This document shows positions 16,182 through 24,196 of a DNA stretch of 64,000 nucleotides, piece by piece. Made by a program: the position numbers and the translations under genes. Source of the DNA: Alicyclobacillus suci (GTDB taxonomy: Bacteria; Bacillota; Bacilli; Alicyclobacillales; Alicyclobacillaceae); the NCBI RefSeq assembly GCF_017329615.1, contig NZ_JAFMTW010000015.1, positions 1-64,000 of the forward strand, read 5' to 3'. The notes under the pieces are model-generated. The model saw nothing but the letters and a program-made list of their open reading frames with translations. It did no database searches and was not told the DNA's origin. Numbering within the stretch: position 1 is the stretch's first letter; each line of letters starts with the position of its first letter.

Positions 16182-17072
16182 TCAGGGGAATAATGTCGGA
16201 CGGTCGTGCCATGTGGCATAGGGAAGACGGCCTTGGAGGCACAGGAGTCGATTGAGTATCCGGTAGTGAGGGCGCACCCGTTTCAAGGTTGGAAAGGCGC
16301 GAATGGCGCGATAGCCGTCCACAAAGGCGCCGGCTAATTGCTCAGGCCATTGTGCTTCCAGCGCGATAAGTTCCTGCTCCGGGGGCCCATAAACGTAAAA
16401 GTCGAGGTCTATCAGGTGTGTGAAATGACCCTCACGAATGAAATATTGTGTCGGGTCTTGGTCGAGCATGATAGGCGCGAATGCTGTCGCCAAGGGTGGT
16501 AGTTCAGCAAGTGCTTGCGCGGTATCGAAGGCTATCTGTCGTGTTTTGTCATCCATTTCAAACGTTTGGTTGCGGGCAAAGCTTTCGATGGTGTTCGCCA
16601 GGCGCTGATGAAATCGCGTCGGTGAAATGGGGGTTCCGACCATCCCAGCACTGGATACTCGTACACAGTGAATGGCAGCAAGGTGTCGCCCGTAGGCTTT
16701 CGCGCCGCTGATGCTCAATTCGTCAAAGGTTGTGGCGGCGCGCCCATCGACGAACGCATGCGTCGGTTGGTAAGCAGTCGGACGATATGGGAAGAGCGAA
16801 TAGAGTTTGGGAATGTCGAGCTGGCTGTGTACGCGAAGCGCAGCATACATGTTTCGGTAATGATAGGGTACTTGCAAATGCAGCCCGAAAAGCGCTCGAA
16901 CGCCTATGTAGAACTCGTTTAAACTCCCATCCTGTTGCCTGGCCGTGCGTATGGCCACACGATGCCCTCTCCACCATCCGACGCGAACAACATTTGCTTG
17001 CCCAGGATGTTGTTGCGAGAGTTCGACAAAATTTTCGGGGACGCTGTAGCGCGCGTTTGGGTGGTCTGGCAT
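16182..17072 (-). CDS. Aminoglycoside-phosphotransferase-like kinase
   Basis: The 296-residue protein looks like a divergent member of the APH/choline-kinase fold. The C-terminal half has MLDQDPTQYFI where classic members have the HGD catalytic loop and Asn, followed by THLIDLDFYVYGPPEQELIA, matching the metal-binding 'IDWE..GDP..DLA' pattern. The usual catalytic-loop His and Gly are absent (LDQD), so activity or substrate may differ. ATG 17072 follows AAAGGAGAG at six bases. It stands alone and converges on fetB. The substrate is unknown; spore-former genomes hold many such kinases (for example CotS-like), and it need not concern antibiotics. Confidence 0.65.
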   Translation of the reverse strand: MPDHPNARYSVPENFVELSQQHPGQANVVRVGWWRGHRVAIRTARQQDGSLNEFYIGVRALFGLHLQVPYHYRNMYAALRVHSQLDIPKLYSLFPYRPTAYQPTHAFVDGRAATTFDELSISGAKAYGRHLAAIHCVRVSSAGMVGTPISPTRFHQRLANTIESFARNQTFEMDDKTRQIAFDTAQALAELPPLATAFAPIMLDQDPTQYFIREGHFTHLIDLDFYVYGPPEQELIALEAQWPEQLAGAFVDGYRAIRAFPTLKRVRPHYRILNRLLCLQGRLPYATWHDRPTLFP

Positions 17073-17186
17073 GGGTATCTCTCCTTTGTTCGTTGCGCTG
17101 GGTGGCTCGCTCCTCCACCGCTGGATTCGTCCTTCTTTTGATTGCTTACTATCATAAGGCCTTAAGTCCATTCAGGATTCATTTTG

Positions 17187-17228
17187 CAAGTTGCGATTCA
17201 CAAGTTGCGATTCACAAGTTGCGATTCA
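17187..17228 (+). repeat. Three perfect tandem 14-base repeats
   Basis: The unit CAAGTTGCGATTCA occurs three times without interruption (17187-17200, 17201-17214, 17215-17228). The repeats are too short and close for CRISPR. They could be binding sites or a slippage-prone repeat. They lie upstream of the APH-like gene on its own strand and also upstream of the parM-like gene. Confidence 0.85.
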
Positions 17229-17460
17229 ATTGTACTTTAAATCGGCCCGGATGAGGTGAACTTTGGCACATGCAATGACATGGGAACGAGTTTCCATGTC
17301 GAGCGGAGGATGCCTGCCTTGAATTTTTTGCATGGGTGTCCAAAGACGGTCCGATATGTTCCTCCGCATTCGCTCAGGGGGAGAGATTGAACCAGGTGGG
17401 CAAGGGTTTTAGAGGTGAGTAAAAAACCATGGAAGCCTTGGAGTAATTGGGTTTTTGACA

Positions 17461-17595
17461 CTTAACTAAAGTAGTTAACTAGTTTACGGATGAATGTAAT
17501 TAATTCATTCACTCGTCAATGCATAAAGTACTTCATTCGTTCATTCAGAAACTAGATCACGCATGAATGTATCAACTATAAAACTAGTTATTGCG
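17461..17595 (+). repeat. AT-rich repeat block upstream of the parM-like gene (candidate centromere/operator)
   Basis: TGAATGT occurs at 17491-17497 and 17564-17570. TTCATTC, largely its reverse complement, occurs at 17504-17510, 17532-17538 and 17540-17546. ACTAGTT occurs at about 17478-17484 and again near 17583. Plasmid parMRC loci have clusters of short repeats directly ahead of parM, bound by ParR and doubling as operator. The position and layout here match that plan, but no binding is demonstrated. Confidence 0.5.
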
Positions 17596-17664
17596 TTGAC
17601 GATTTGTGAGAATCAAAAATATAATCGAGGTTGAAGCCCTACGAAATCGGAAGGAATGAATTAC

Positions 17665-18837
17665 ATGGGTAAAGACCCAACGCTTTTGAATACGAATATT
17701 ACCGTGGCAGTGGACAATGGAAATAGTTTTGTCAAGGCGGCCTACGACAACATCAATCAGACGTTCATGTTTCCCAATGTGACGGTTCAATCAGATCAGA
17801 AGCGGAAAGTGATTCTCAATCAGGGGGATCCGATTGATAACCTCGATTTGGAAATTGTGTCACCTTCTATCCCGGAAGGGTTTGGACGACATTTTCAAAT
17901 TGGTGTTCTGGCTTCGCGCCATCCGCGCGCGCAGGCAATTATCGGTCACAAGGCGGCGCAGATGAAGTCACAGCGCCCAGAGACGATGATTACGACGCTT
18001 GGCGCGCTCGCATATGCCATCGCAACGAAGCACAAGGCGGACATTGCGAACGGTGTGCGTCGCATCCGCGCGCAGGTGAAATTGGGAATTGGGTTGCCAA
18101 TTGCCGAGGTCAGCGAGGCACAAGCTTTTTCGGACAAGCTCACGCGCGGTGTACATATGGTCGCGTTTCGCTCGACGCCGCAGTATGAGGGTGTCGAAGT
18201 GGAAATTCAGATTTCGCTGCCGGACGGCATCAACGTCGATAACGTGTCCGGCATTATTGATCTCGCCAGCGAACCCAAGAGCACGCTGCTCGAGAAGTCG
18301 TTCGGGGTGGCTGATCTTGGCGGGATTGACTTGGATATCGCGTTTTTCAAGCCGGGTCTGCAACTCGACGATTATACGTCGACTGGATTTCGGATTAATT
18401 TGAACGATATTATCACGCGCATTCGCAAGGATTTTAACGCGCAGATGGGGCAGGATCTGATTAAAAGCGATGTCAACGTGATTGAACGCCTTGTCAATAA
18501 GGATTTTGAGGTGAAGTGGCAGGGCCTTGTGAAGGGCAACATTGGGGATATTGCGAATTTGTATCTGACGGAGTTGGCGCGGGACGTGTTAGACAGGGTT
18601 CTCGACGCATGGGCCGAGGCGCCGGAAGCAGAGGAATTCCTGTTTATTGGCGGCGGTGCGACGATTTTGGCGAGCTATATCAAGGACGTGGAACGACAAG
18701 GGCGTCCGCTGCGCTTTGACGTGCAGGAGCATAGTCAGTTGCGCAATCTGCGGGGCACCTTCCGCTCTCTAGAATCGGCCATGGAAACCGGGGTGCAACT
18801 CGGCGCGGAAGTCGCGGCAGGAGATGAGACCGTTTGA
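17665..18837 (+). CDS. ParM-like actin-family ATPase
   Basis: The 390-residue protein belongs to the ParM/StbA group of bacterial actins, which polymerise with ATP to push DNA apart. The phosphate-1 loop is VAVDNGNSFVKAAYD, phosphate-2 is FGVADLGGIDLDIAFF and the adenosine motif is FLFIGGGATILASYI, in the right order and spacing. The ATG at 17665 is nine bases after GGAAGGA; the ATG at 17656 abuts that site. The next gene overlaps by four bases (TTGA) and looks like a ParR-type partner. An AT-rich repeat block lies upstream. The setting is otherwise chromosomal (folD and fetAB nearby), so this is either a resident chromosomal actin system or a captured plasmid partition locus. Confidence 0.82.
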   Translation: MGKDPTLLNTNITVAVDNGNSFVKAAYDNINQTFMFPNVTVQSDQKRKVILNQGDPIDNLDLEIVSPSIPEGFGRHFQIGVLASRHPRAQAIIGHKAAQMKSQRPETMITTLGALAYAIATKHKADIANGVRRIRAQVKLGIGLPIAEVSEAQAFSDKLTRGVHMVAFRSTPQYEGVEVEIQISLPDGINVDNVSGIIDLASEPKSTLLEKSFGVADLGGIDLDIAFFKPGLQLDDYTSTGFRINLNDIITRIRKDFNAQMGQDLIKSDVNVIERLVNKDFEVKWQGLVKGNIGDIANLYLTELARDVLDRVLDAWAEAPEAEEFLFIGGGATILASYIKDVERQGRPLRFDVQEHSQLRNLRGTFRSLESAMETGVQLGAEVAAGDETV

Positions 18838-19415
18838 CAAGCAGGCCTAGAAGGACGCGGAAGAAAGCACTAAAACATGGCGATTTGTTTCACGTCTATA
18901 TCGCGTCTGACACGCCGCCGGAGGTGTGTGAATTCCTTACGGAACTGAAGATGAACGGGGATTTCAGCTACGAGGTTCTGCAGATTATTGGGAAGCATGT
19001 CGCGTCACTTCAACAATCGCAGGCGACCGCGACCGTGCAACAACCCGCTGCATCCACAGTGGAACCCATACCTACGGCAAATGTCGGCGAGGTGAAGAAG
19101 CCTGCCGAGGTAGTGGAGGAAGCAGTTCGCGATGCAGAGGTTCGCGATGATGCGGTTCCTTCCGTATCGCCTTCTTCCGTGCCGCCTGTCACGGCCACGT
19201 CTTCGGCGGTCACGAGGACGACCGTCGAGATGGAGGCGCCACCGGTCGCTGAGGCCACGAAGCGAGTGGAGACGCCGCATCCATCGGTTGCGGATGTGCA
19301 GCCAAAGTCGCAGGTCCAGGTCGAGAAGAAGCCAGATGTTGCGCCGAAGCTAGATCCGATTGCGTTGTTGCGCCAACAACGGCGCGCTTGGGTCGCGACG
19401 AGTAGTTCGCGTTGA
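18834..19415 (+). CDS. ParR-like partner of the actin ATPase
   Basis: The product has 193 residues. The first 20 are basic (SRPRRTRKKALKHG). Residues 20-60 read LFHVYIASDTPPEVCEFLTE and then GDFSYEVLQIIGKHV, resembling the ribbon-helix-helix start of ParR proteins. The remaining 130 residues are low-complexity, rich in Pro, Val, Ala, Ser and Glu, and probably disordered, ending in a short basic segment (LLRQQRRAW). In ParMRC systems the ParR C-terminal tip binds the end of the ParM filament, and LLRQQRRAW could serve here. The TTG start overlaps the parM-like stop and has AGGAGA upstream. Assignment rests on position, the N-terminal pattern and tail architecture. Confidence 0.6.
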   Translation: MTSRPRRTRKKALKHGDLFHVYIASDTPPEVCEFLTELKMNGDFSYEVLQIIGKHVASLQQSQATATVQQPAASTVEPIPTANVGEVKKPAEVVEEAVRDAEVRDDAVPSVSPSSVPPVTATSSAVTRTTVEMEAPPVAEATKRVETPHPSVADVQPKSQVQVEKKPDVAPKLDPIALLRQQRRAWVATSSSR

Positions 19416-19436
19416 CTTGATACAACTCATTCAGAT

Positions 19437-19485
19437 AAACGGGGCTGTTGGTGCACGATGTGCTGCGACAGCCCTGTTTGTTTTT
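19437..19485 (+). terminator. Terminator of the parM-like operon
   Basis: AAACGGGGCTGT (19437-19448) pairs with ACAGCCCTGTTT (19468-19479), with one mismatch, and is followed by GTTTTTC. It ends the parM-like/parR-like transcript and faces folD from the other side. Confidence 0.75.
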
Positions 19486-19497
19486 CGGGATGTGCGT

Positions 19498-20370
19498 TTA
19501 CGGAGATGGGACGGTTAGCATACCAGAGGCTTGTTGCATGTCCATAGCATGCAGGAGGTTGGCAAAGATTTGCAAGGTGGTCACGGCGCCAACACCGCCG
19601 GGTGTTGGTGTGTATGCACGGGTCAGCGGTGCGGCTTGTGGGTGGAGATCACCTGCGACTTCGCCGTTCGCACCTTGTGAGATGCCGACGTCAACCACAA
19701 CTAAACCGCCGTGCACCATATCAGGGGTAATCAGGCCGGCTTTGCCGACTGCGACAAATGCGTAGTCGCTGCGCTGCAAGTGGGCGCGGACGTTCTGGGT
19801 ATACTCGTGGCAGGCGACGACGGTTGCACCTTCCGCGATTAATAGGTGAATGAGGGGGAGGCCGACAGTCTGGCCGCAGCCGACGACCGTAACGTCGCGC
19901 CCACGCAGTGGATACCCATAGTGCTTGAGTAGACGGATGCAGGCCAGTGGCGTTGCCGGATAGAGTGCTGCGTCCGGGGATGGTTTTGCAAACGAATGGC
20001 AAGGAGACATGCCGTCGACATCTTTGAGTGCGTGGATGGTGCTGATGATTCGCTGACTATCCATTCCTTGCGGAAGTGGCAACTCTATCATAATCCCATG
20101 CACGTTCTGATCTCGACTGAACGTTTCCACACGTCTTGCCACATCTGTTTCTGGGGTGTCTCCCGGTAGTTGGACGATTTCAAACTGAATACCGAGGCGA
20201 AGGGCGGCCCTTGCCTTTTGCATGGCATACACGTGGGACGCTTTGTCGTCGCCGACGAGCAGGGTGACCATCCGGGGGGATACCCCTTGCGACTGCCATC
20301 GTGCGACTGCTGCGACCAATTCGTGTTTCAGTGCGTTTGCCACTGGTTTTCCCTCTAAACGAGTCGTCAT
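19498..20370 (-). CDS. folD: FolD-like methylenetetrahydrofolate dehydrogenase/cyclohydrolase, divergent
   Basis: The 290-residue FolD family protein would interconvert methylene-, methenyl- and 10-formyl-tetrahydrofolate. The catalytic Lys region is present (SHVYAMQKARAALRLG), as are IELPLPQGMD, KDVDGMSP and TPTPGGVGAVTT. Several family residues differ: the nucleotide-binding turn reads VVGCGQTVGLP instead of a G-x-S-N-I-VG form, the usual PCTP is PATP, and the NxG after KDVDGxxP is replaced by HSFAKP. Cofactor preference or activity may therefore differ from housekeeping FolD. ATG 20370 follows GGAGAGGG and AGGAC. A ZTP riboswitch with terminator lies upstream, tying expression to low 10-formyl-tetrahydrofolate. 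Confidence 0.85.
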   Translation of the reverse strand: MTTRLEGKPVANALKHELVAAVARWQSQGVSPRMVTLLVGDDKASHVYAMQKARAALRLGIQFEIVQLPGDTPETDVARRVETFSRDQNVHGIMIELPLPQGMDSQRIISTIHALKDVDGMSPCHSFAKPSPDAALYPATPLACIRLLKHYGYPLRGRDVTVVGCGQTVGLPLIHLLIAEGATVVACHEYTQNVRAHLQRSDYAFVAVGKAGLITPDMVHGGLVVVDVGISQGANGEVAGDLHPQAAPLTRAYTPTPGGVGAVTTLQIFANLLHAMDMQQASGMLTVPSP

Positions 20371-20473
20371 GTGTCCTGTTCAGCCCTCTCCGTTTGCCTA
20401 CGCGAGAATCCACATGTCTACTTGCAATCCATTGCGCAACCATCCATGCACCATGGATGTCATGGAATGCGCG

Positions 20474-20515
20474 AAAAAATGCAAACGACCACCTGGGTAA
20501 TATGCCCAGGCGGTC
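20474..20515 (-). terminator. Terminator of the ZTP riboswitch
   Basis: On the minus strand GACCGCCTGGG pairs with CCCAGGTGGTC (with one G-T pair) around a short AT-rich loop (20515-20487), and a T6 run follows at 20480-20475. The left arm includes the conserved CCGCCTGGG of the aptamer, so aptamer folding and termination are mutually exclusive. Confidence 0.85.
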
Positions 20516-20580
20516 GACAATTTTCTCAGCTGTGCTTCCTCGTGGTGCTCCACGTTTACCGCCAGTCACACAGCTGTGCA
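20503..20580 (-). ncRNA. ZTP riboswitch (pfl motif) upstream of folD
   Basis: On the minus strand the order is AGCTGTG, GACTGGCGG, a perfect stem-loop CGTGG-AGCA-CCACG, GGAAGC, CACAGCT (pairing with the first element as P1) and, after a linker, CCGCCTGGGCA. GGCGG can pair with CCGCC as the pseudoknot. This is the pfl consensus, which binds ZTP/ZMP, signals of 10-formyl-tetrahydrofolate shortage. The conserved 3' segment overlaps the terminator stem, so ligand binding should prevent termination and turn on folD, as established for this class. Confidence 0.9.
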
Positions 20581-20770
20581 TAGGTTGTATTGTGATGCGC
20601 TCAAAAAATATCCACAGTTGAATATATCAAGAAATAGGACTATCGACAAGTCTAGGGTGGGGGAGTTCAATGCCTCGCACTTCGTTGCTAGCCAGCCCGT
20701 TCCTAGCGCTCGGTGCTATACTGCCTATATTCAGATACGCCCTAGTAGGCAGGAAGACGAGGAGTGCCCG

Positions 20771-21922
20771 ATGTCCAAACTGAACCCAATCACGCGCGAA
20801 CTACAAATCTCCGGGATTCGTAAATTTACGGACTTGGTTGCAAACTATCCGGAAGCCATCTCGCTGACCATAGGCCAACCGCACTGGCCGACCCCAGAGC
20901 ACGTGAGGCGGGCCGCAGCGGTTGCCATCGAGGATGGGCGTACGACTTATACGCCGAATCGTGGCTTGCCTGCGCTACGACAAGCTGTAGCCACGTATTA
21001 CAGCGATAAATTTCAGCTCGAATACCAGCCTGAGACGGAAATTCTCGTGACGGCGGGTGCCACCCACGCGCTAGATATTAGTTTGCGCACGCTGCTGCAG
21101 CCGGGTGACGAAGTATTGATTCCTGGCCCCGCGTACCCTGGTTATGAACCGGTCGTGCGTTTGGCGGGCGCAAATCCTGTGTCGATTGACACGCGAAAGG
21201 ATGGGTTTAAGGTGACGCCCGCATCGCTCAAGGCGCACGTGAATGAACGCACGAAGGCGATTGTGTTGGCGTCGCCGGCCAATCCAACGGGCGTGGCGTA
21301 CACGCGGGAGGAATTGTCGGAGTTGGCCGGCGCCCTTCGGCCGACGAATTTGTATGTCATTCTGGATGAAATCTATAGTGAGTTACATTTTGCAGAGCAG
21401 CACGTGAGTTTGGCGACGTTCCCTGATATGCGGCATCGCTGTATTGTGATTCATGGGCTGTCAAAGTCGCACAGTATGACTGGGTGGCGTATCGGTTTTA
21501 CGTTTGCCCCTGCGGAAATCACCGCAGAAATGGTCAAACTGCTGCAATACAGCATTACCTGCGCCTCCTCCATAAGCCAGTATGCGGCGCTTGCCGCTAT
21601 GGAGGAGGGGCGCCACGACGCCAAGCCAATGCGAGAACAATATCGGCAGAATCGCGATATGGTTGTAGCGAGCCTGCGTCGGATGGGGCTTCAGATTGTA
21701 GAGCCCCAAGGCGCGTTTTATGCATTTCCAGACATCTCAGCGAGCGGGAAGTCGTCCCAACAATTCGCTAGAGACTTGTTACAGGAAGCGAACGTGGCAG
21801 TGATACCAGGTGACGCTTTTGGAGTGTTGGGGGAAGGGTACGTGCGTTTGTCGTACGCCTGTGAGCCTGACAAGCTACGCGAAGCGCTTGAACGAATAGG
21901 GCATTTTGTGGAGGCGCTGTAG
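20771..21922 (+). CDS. patA: N-acetyl-LL-diaminopimelate aminotransferase, PatA-like
   Basis: A 383-residue fold-type I PLP aminotransferase closely resembling B. subtilis PatA throughout: EISGIRKF-type opening (LQISGIRKFTDLVANY), SLTIGQP, PGPAYPGYEP, SPANPTGV, LDEIYSEL, and the PLP lysine in HGLSKSHSMTGWRIGF. PatA makes N-acetyl-LL-diaminopimelate in the acetylase branch of lysine and peptidoglycan synthesis. The ATG at 20771 follows GAGGAGTGCCCG. The other acetylase-branch genes, dapH and dapL, lie just downstream on the opposite strand, which supports this role over a general aromatic or aspartate aminotransferase. Confidence 0.85.
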   Translation: MSKLNPITRELQISGIRKFTDLVANYPEAISLTIGQPHWPTPEHVRRAAAVAIEDGRTTYTPNRGLPALRQAVATYYSDKFQLEYQPETEILVTAGATHALDISLRTLLQPGDEVLIPGPAYPGYEPVVRLAGANPVSIDTRKDGFKVTPASLKAHVNERTKAIVLASPANPTGVAYTREELSELAGALRPTNLYVILDEIYSELHFAEQHVSLATFPDMRHRCIVIHGLSKSHSMTGWRIGFTFAPAEITAEMVKLLQYSITCASSISQYAALAAMEEGRHDAKPMREQYRQNRDMVVASLRRMGLQIVEPQGAFYAFPDISASGKSSQQFARDLLQEANVAVIPGDAFGVLGEGYVRLSYACEPDKLREALERIGHFVEAL

Positions 21923-22033
21923 CGATTAACCGGGCTTTTGGGCTTTCGCGTGTGCCCCGTGGCACGGGGTGCAAGGGTGTCCGTGCATGATTGCCTCTTC
22001 TGCGAGCCAAGCTATGCCAGAGGGGGCGAGACG

Positions 22034-22150
22034 ATGCGTAACAATACAAGAAAATCCCGCACGTATGCAGGTGCGGCCATTTTCATTCTGATTGCCATTA
22101 TCCTACTGGGCATCCGCATTTATCGATACGTCGTAACGCAGTGGACGTAA
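22034..22150 (+). CDS. Small single-span membrane protein
   Basis: A 38-residue protein with a basic start (MRNNTRKSRTYAG), one membrane helix (AAIFILIAIILLGIRIY) and a short tail. The ATG follows AGAGGGGGCGAG. It lies between patA and the dapL end and has no recognised family. It is short, but the ribosome binding site and clean topology favour a real gene. Confidence 0.5.
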   Translation: MRNNTRKSRTYAGAAIFILIAIILLGIRIYRYVVTQWT

Positions 22151-22172
22151 GTCCGCCCTTGCATGGGCGGAC
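22151..22172. terminator. Hairpin between convergent genes
   Basis: GTCCGCCC (22151-22158) pairs with GGGCGGAC (22165-22172) around a six-base loop. No T tract follows on either strand, so it is a weak shared terminator candidate for the small membrane protein gene and dapL. Confidence 0.4.
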
Positions 22173-22209
22173 CGTCCATCTAGTTCGTCTGTTCGTCCCT
22201 TGCGTAGAT

Positions 22210-23349
22210 TTACAATGCGCCGAGGTAGCCGCGTTCCCTAAAGTAGGGAATGAGCACCTTCAGCGCCACCTCCACGCATGCTTGGTTCGGCAGCATTTTC
22301 GCGTGGTGCAAGCCATAGGGGGTTTCGGCGCCCAACCAGAATAAGAAGCCAGGAATGTCCCGCAGGAAGTAGCCGAAATCCTCGCCCGTCATTGCCGTCG
22401 GCACGCGTTTGACGCGGGCCAGTGACCGGGTTTCAACAAACGAGATAAATCCTTCTGTCAGCCGTTCTTCGTTCCAAACCTGGTAGTAGTTCGCGCCATA
22501 GTCGAGGGCGTACGTGCAGTCAAACATGCGAGCGATGCCGTCGAGTACAGATTCGATCCGCTGTTTGACCCGTCCCATCGTATCGTTCGACAGCGCCCGA
22601 ATAGTCCCCTCAATACGGGCTTGCTCCGCGATGATATTCTGTTTCGTTCCCGCTTCCAATCGACCAATCGTGATGACGGCAGCGTCGAGCGGATCAATAT
22701 TGCGCGAGACGATAGACTGAATGGCACTGATGAACTGTGCGCCGGCGACCACCATGTCATTCGCGCGATGCGGGAAGGCCGCGTGGCCGCCGCGGCCAAT
22801 CAGGTCAATGAACAATTCTGACGTGTTGGCGAACAGGATACCTGGGCGCAGCCCAATCTCGCCGACGGCCAAATCCGGCTGAACGTGCAACGCAAAAATG
22901 GCATCGGGGCGCAGCGCCTGAAATTCGTCGCTGGCGAGCATCGGCAGAGCGCCACCTGGGCCTTCTTCTGCAGGCTGAAAGACAAATAGGATGTCGTCCA
23001 CAGGTTGGTGCGTGGCGAAGTGAGACAACAGGCCATACCCAATCGTCATATGGACGTCGTGACCACAAGCGTGCATCATGCCGTCGTGGGTTGAAGCGAA
23101 GGGAACGCCCGTCTCCTCGCGAATGGGCAGCCCATCCATGTCAGCCCGGTAGGCGATTCGCCGCGTGGGCGCCGCGCCCCGCACCAGCGCTAAGACGCCG
23201 GTACGCCACGTCGTCACCTGAAGGTGCGTTTGCGGCAACTCCGAGATAAGCGACAGGAGAAGCGCTTGTGTTTGATGTTCTGCAAACCCCAATTCGGGAA
23301 TTTGATGAAACGCCTGCCGGACGGATGCAAGTTGGACAGCGTCCATCAT
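22210..23349 (-). CDS. dapL: N-acetyl-diaminopimelate deacetylase
   Basis: A 379-residue M20-family metallohydrolase. It removes acetyl from N-acetyl-LL-diaminopimelate, the step after PatA. Metal-ligand motifs are [14 protein letters not shown] and [15 protein letters not shown], with the dimerisation domain in [20 protein letters not shown] and a C-terminal GEDFGYFL / LHHAKMLP pair. Its start overlaps the dapH stop by four bases (ATGA), so the two are co-translated. The coupling to dapH separates it from generic amidohydrolases (hippurate or IAA-amino-acid hydrolases) of the same family. Confidence 0.9.
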   Translation of the reverse strand: MMDAVQLASVRQAFHQIPELGFAEHQTQALLLSLISELPQTHLQVTTWRTGVLALVRGAAPTRRIAYRADMDGLPIREETGVPFASTHDGMMHACGHDVHMTIGYGLLSHFATHQPVDDILFVFQPAEEGPGGALPMLASDEFQALRPDAIFALHVQPDLAVGEIGLRPGILFANTSELFIDLIGRGGHAAFPHRANDMVVAGAQFISAIQSIVSRNIDPLDAAVITIGRLEAGTKQNIIAEQARIEGTIRALSNDTMGRVKQRIESVLDGIARMFDCTYALDYGANYYQVWNEERLTEGFISFVETRSLARVKRVPTAMTGEDFGYFLRDIPGFLFWLGAETPYGLHHAKMLPNQACVEVALKVLIPYFRERGYLGAL

Positions 23350-24050
23350 AGACGTCTCAGTTCCTGCTTGATTTCGATTTTGGACTTGTCCGTCTCGTGG
23401 ATTTGCTTAATGACGCGCGCTGGAACTCCGGCGACCACCGTGCCCGGTGCGACGTCTTCAATCACCACTGCTCCTGCCGCCACGACGGAGCCTTTGCCAA
23501 TTCGCACGCCTTCCAGAACGACCGCGTTCGCGCCAATCAACACGTCGTCTTCCACGACCACAGGCTGTGCGGAAGGAGGCTCAATGACGCCAGCCAGGAC
23601 GGCACCTGCACCGATATGACAATTCCTCCCAACCGTGGCGCGGCCACCGAGAATTGCGCCCATGTCAATCATCGTGCCGGATCCAATTTCTGCGCCAATG
23701 TTGATGACTGCGCCCATCATGATGACCGCGTTGTCACCAATGGTCACCTTGTCGCGGATGATAGCCCCAGGCTCAATGCGGGCTTGTATGCCCTTGGTGT
23801 CGAGCAGTGGAATGGCGGAATTCCGGCGATCCGTCTCGATTACGTGATCTTCAATCTCATCTTTGTGCTGGCTGAGAAACGTTTCCACGTCGGACCATTC
23901 ACCAAAGATGACGCCGGTACCACCGCTGACGAACGATTGAATGCCCTCGGGAAATGTGACGTCATCAAGGCGGCCTTTGATGTACACCTTAACAGGCGTA
24001 CGCTTTTTGCTTTCTGAGATATAACGGATAATTTCTTCAGCTGAATTCAC
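23346..24050 (-). CDS. dapH: Tetrahydrodipicolinate N-acetyltransferase
   Basis: A 234-residue acetyltransferase that uses acetyl-CoA to open the acetylase branch of diaminopimelate synthesis. An N-terminal domain ([25 protein letters not shown]) precedes a left-handed beta-helix of hexapeptide repeats with the family signature [20 protein letters not shown], followed by [23 protein letters not shown] 24050, with AAGGAG upstream, gives the usual length of about 235; longer readings of the frame lack support. It is first in the dapH-dapL operon and is divergent from deoD across a symmetric promoter region. Confidence 0.93.
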   Translation of the reverse strand: MNSAEEIIRYISESKKRTPVKVYIKGRLDDVTFPEGIQSFVSGGTGVIFGEWSDVETFLSQHKDEIEDHVIETDRRNSAIPLLDTKGIQARIEPGAIIRDKVTIGDNAVIMMGAVINIGAEIGSGTMIDMGAILGGRATVGRNCHIGAGAVLAGVIEPPSAQPVVVEDDVLIGANAVVLEGVRIGKGSVVAAGAVVIEDVAPGTVVAGVPARVIKQIHETDKSKIEIKQELRRL

Positions 24051-24081
24051 TGCGCCAGCTCCTTCGCAAGTTTGTCTCCCC

Positions 24082-24129
24082 TCATCATACCGAACACATG
24101 GAGACTGGCAAGCGTCTCTGGTATGATGA
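24082..24129. promoter_or_regulatory. Symmetric divergent promoter region dapH/deoD
   Basis: TCATCATACC (24082-24091) is repeated inverted as GGTATGATGA (24120-24129). Each arm contains TATGAT in the outward direction with TGG just before it, an extended -10 pattern, so each may be the -10 box of one divergent gene. An inner inverted pair (GGAGAC/GTCTC) lies between. No -35 boxes are clear. Confidence 0.45.
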
Positions 24130-24196
24130 AGGAGGTTGTCACAGAGAGAGGATTTAGTGTCACAGCCGACATCATCCTCGCAAAGGAGGGTACGGA

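Larger units (their letters stand above)
17073..17664. other. Regulatory region between the APH-like and parM-like genes
   Basis: Nearly 600 bases without a gene. It contains three tandem 14-base repeats at 17187-17228 and an AT-rich block at 17461-17595 with repeated TGAATG/TTCATTC words and ACTAGTT words. The stretch 17229-17460 shows no recognisable feature. Confidence 0.5.

Noticed and set aside
17187..17228. CRISPR array
   Set aside because: The three 14-base units abut with no spacers, are far too short for CRISPR repeats, and no cas gene is present.
20180..20581. A 133-codon minus-strand frame upstream of and into folD
   Set aside because: It coincides with the ZTP aptamer and overlaps folD in another frame; no start site or family.
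23397..24017. A 206-codon plus-strand frame antisense to dapH
   Set aside because: It is a shadow of the biased codon use of the hexapeptide-repeat gene; no ribosome binding site.
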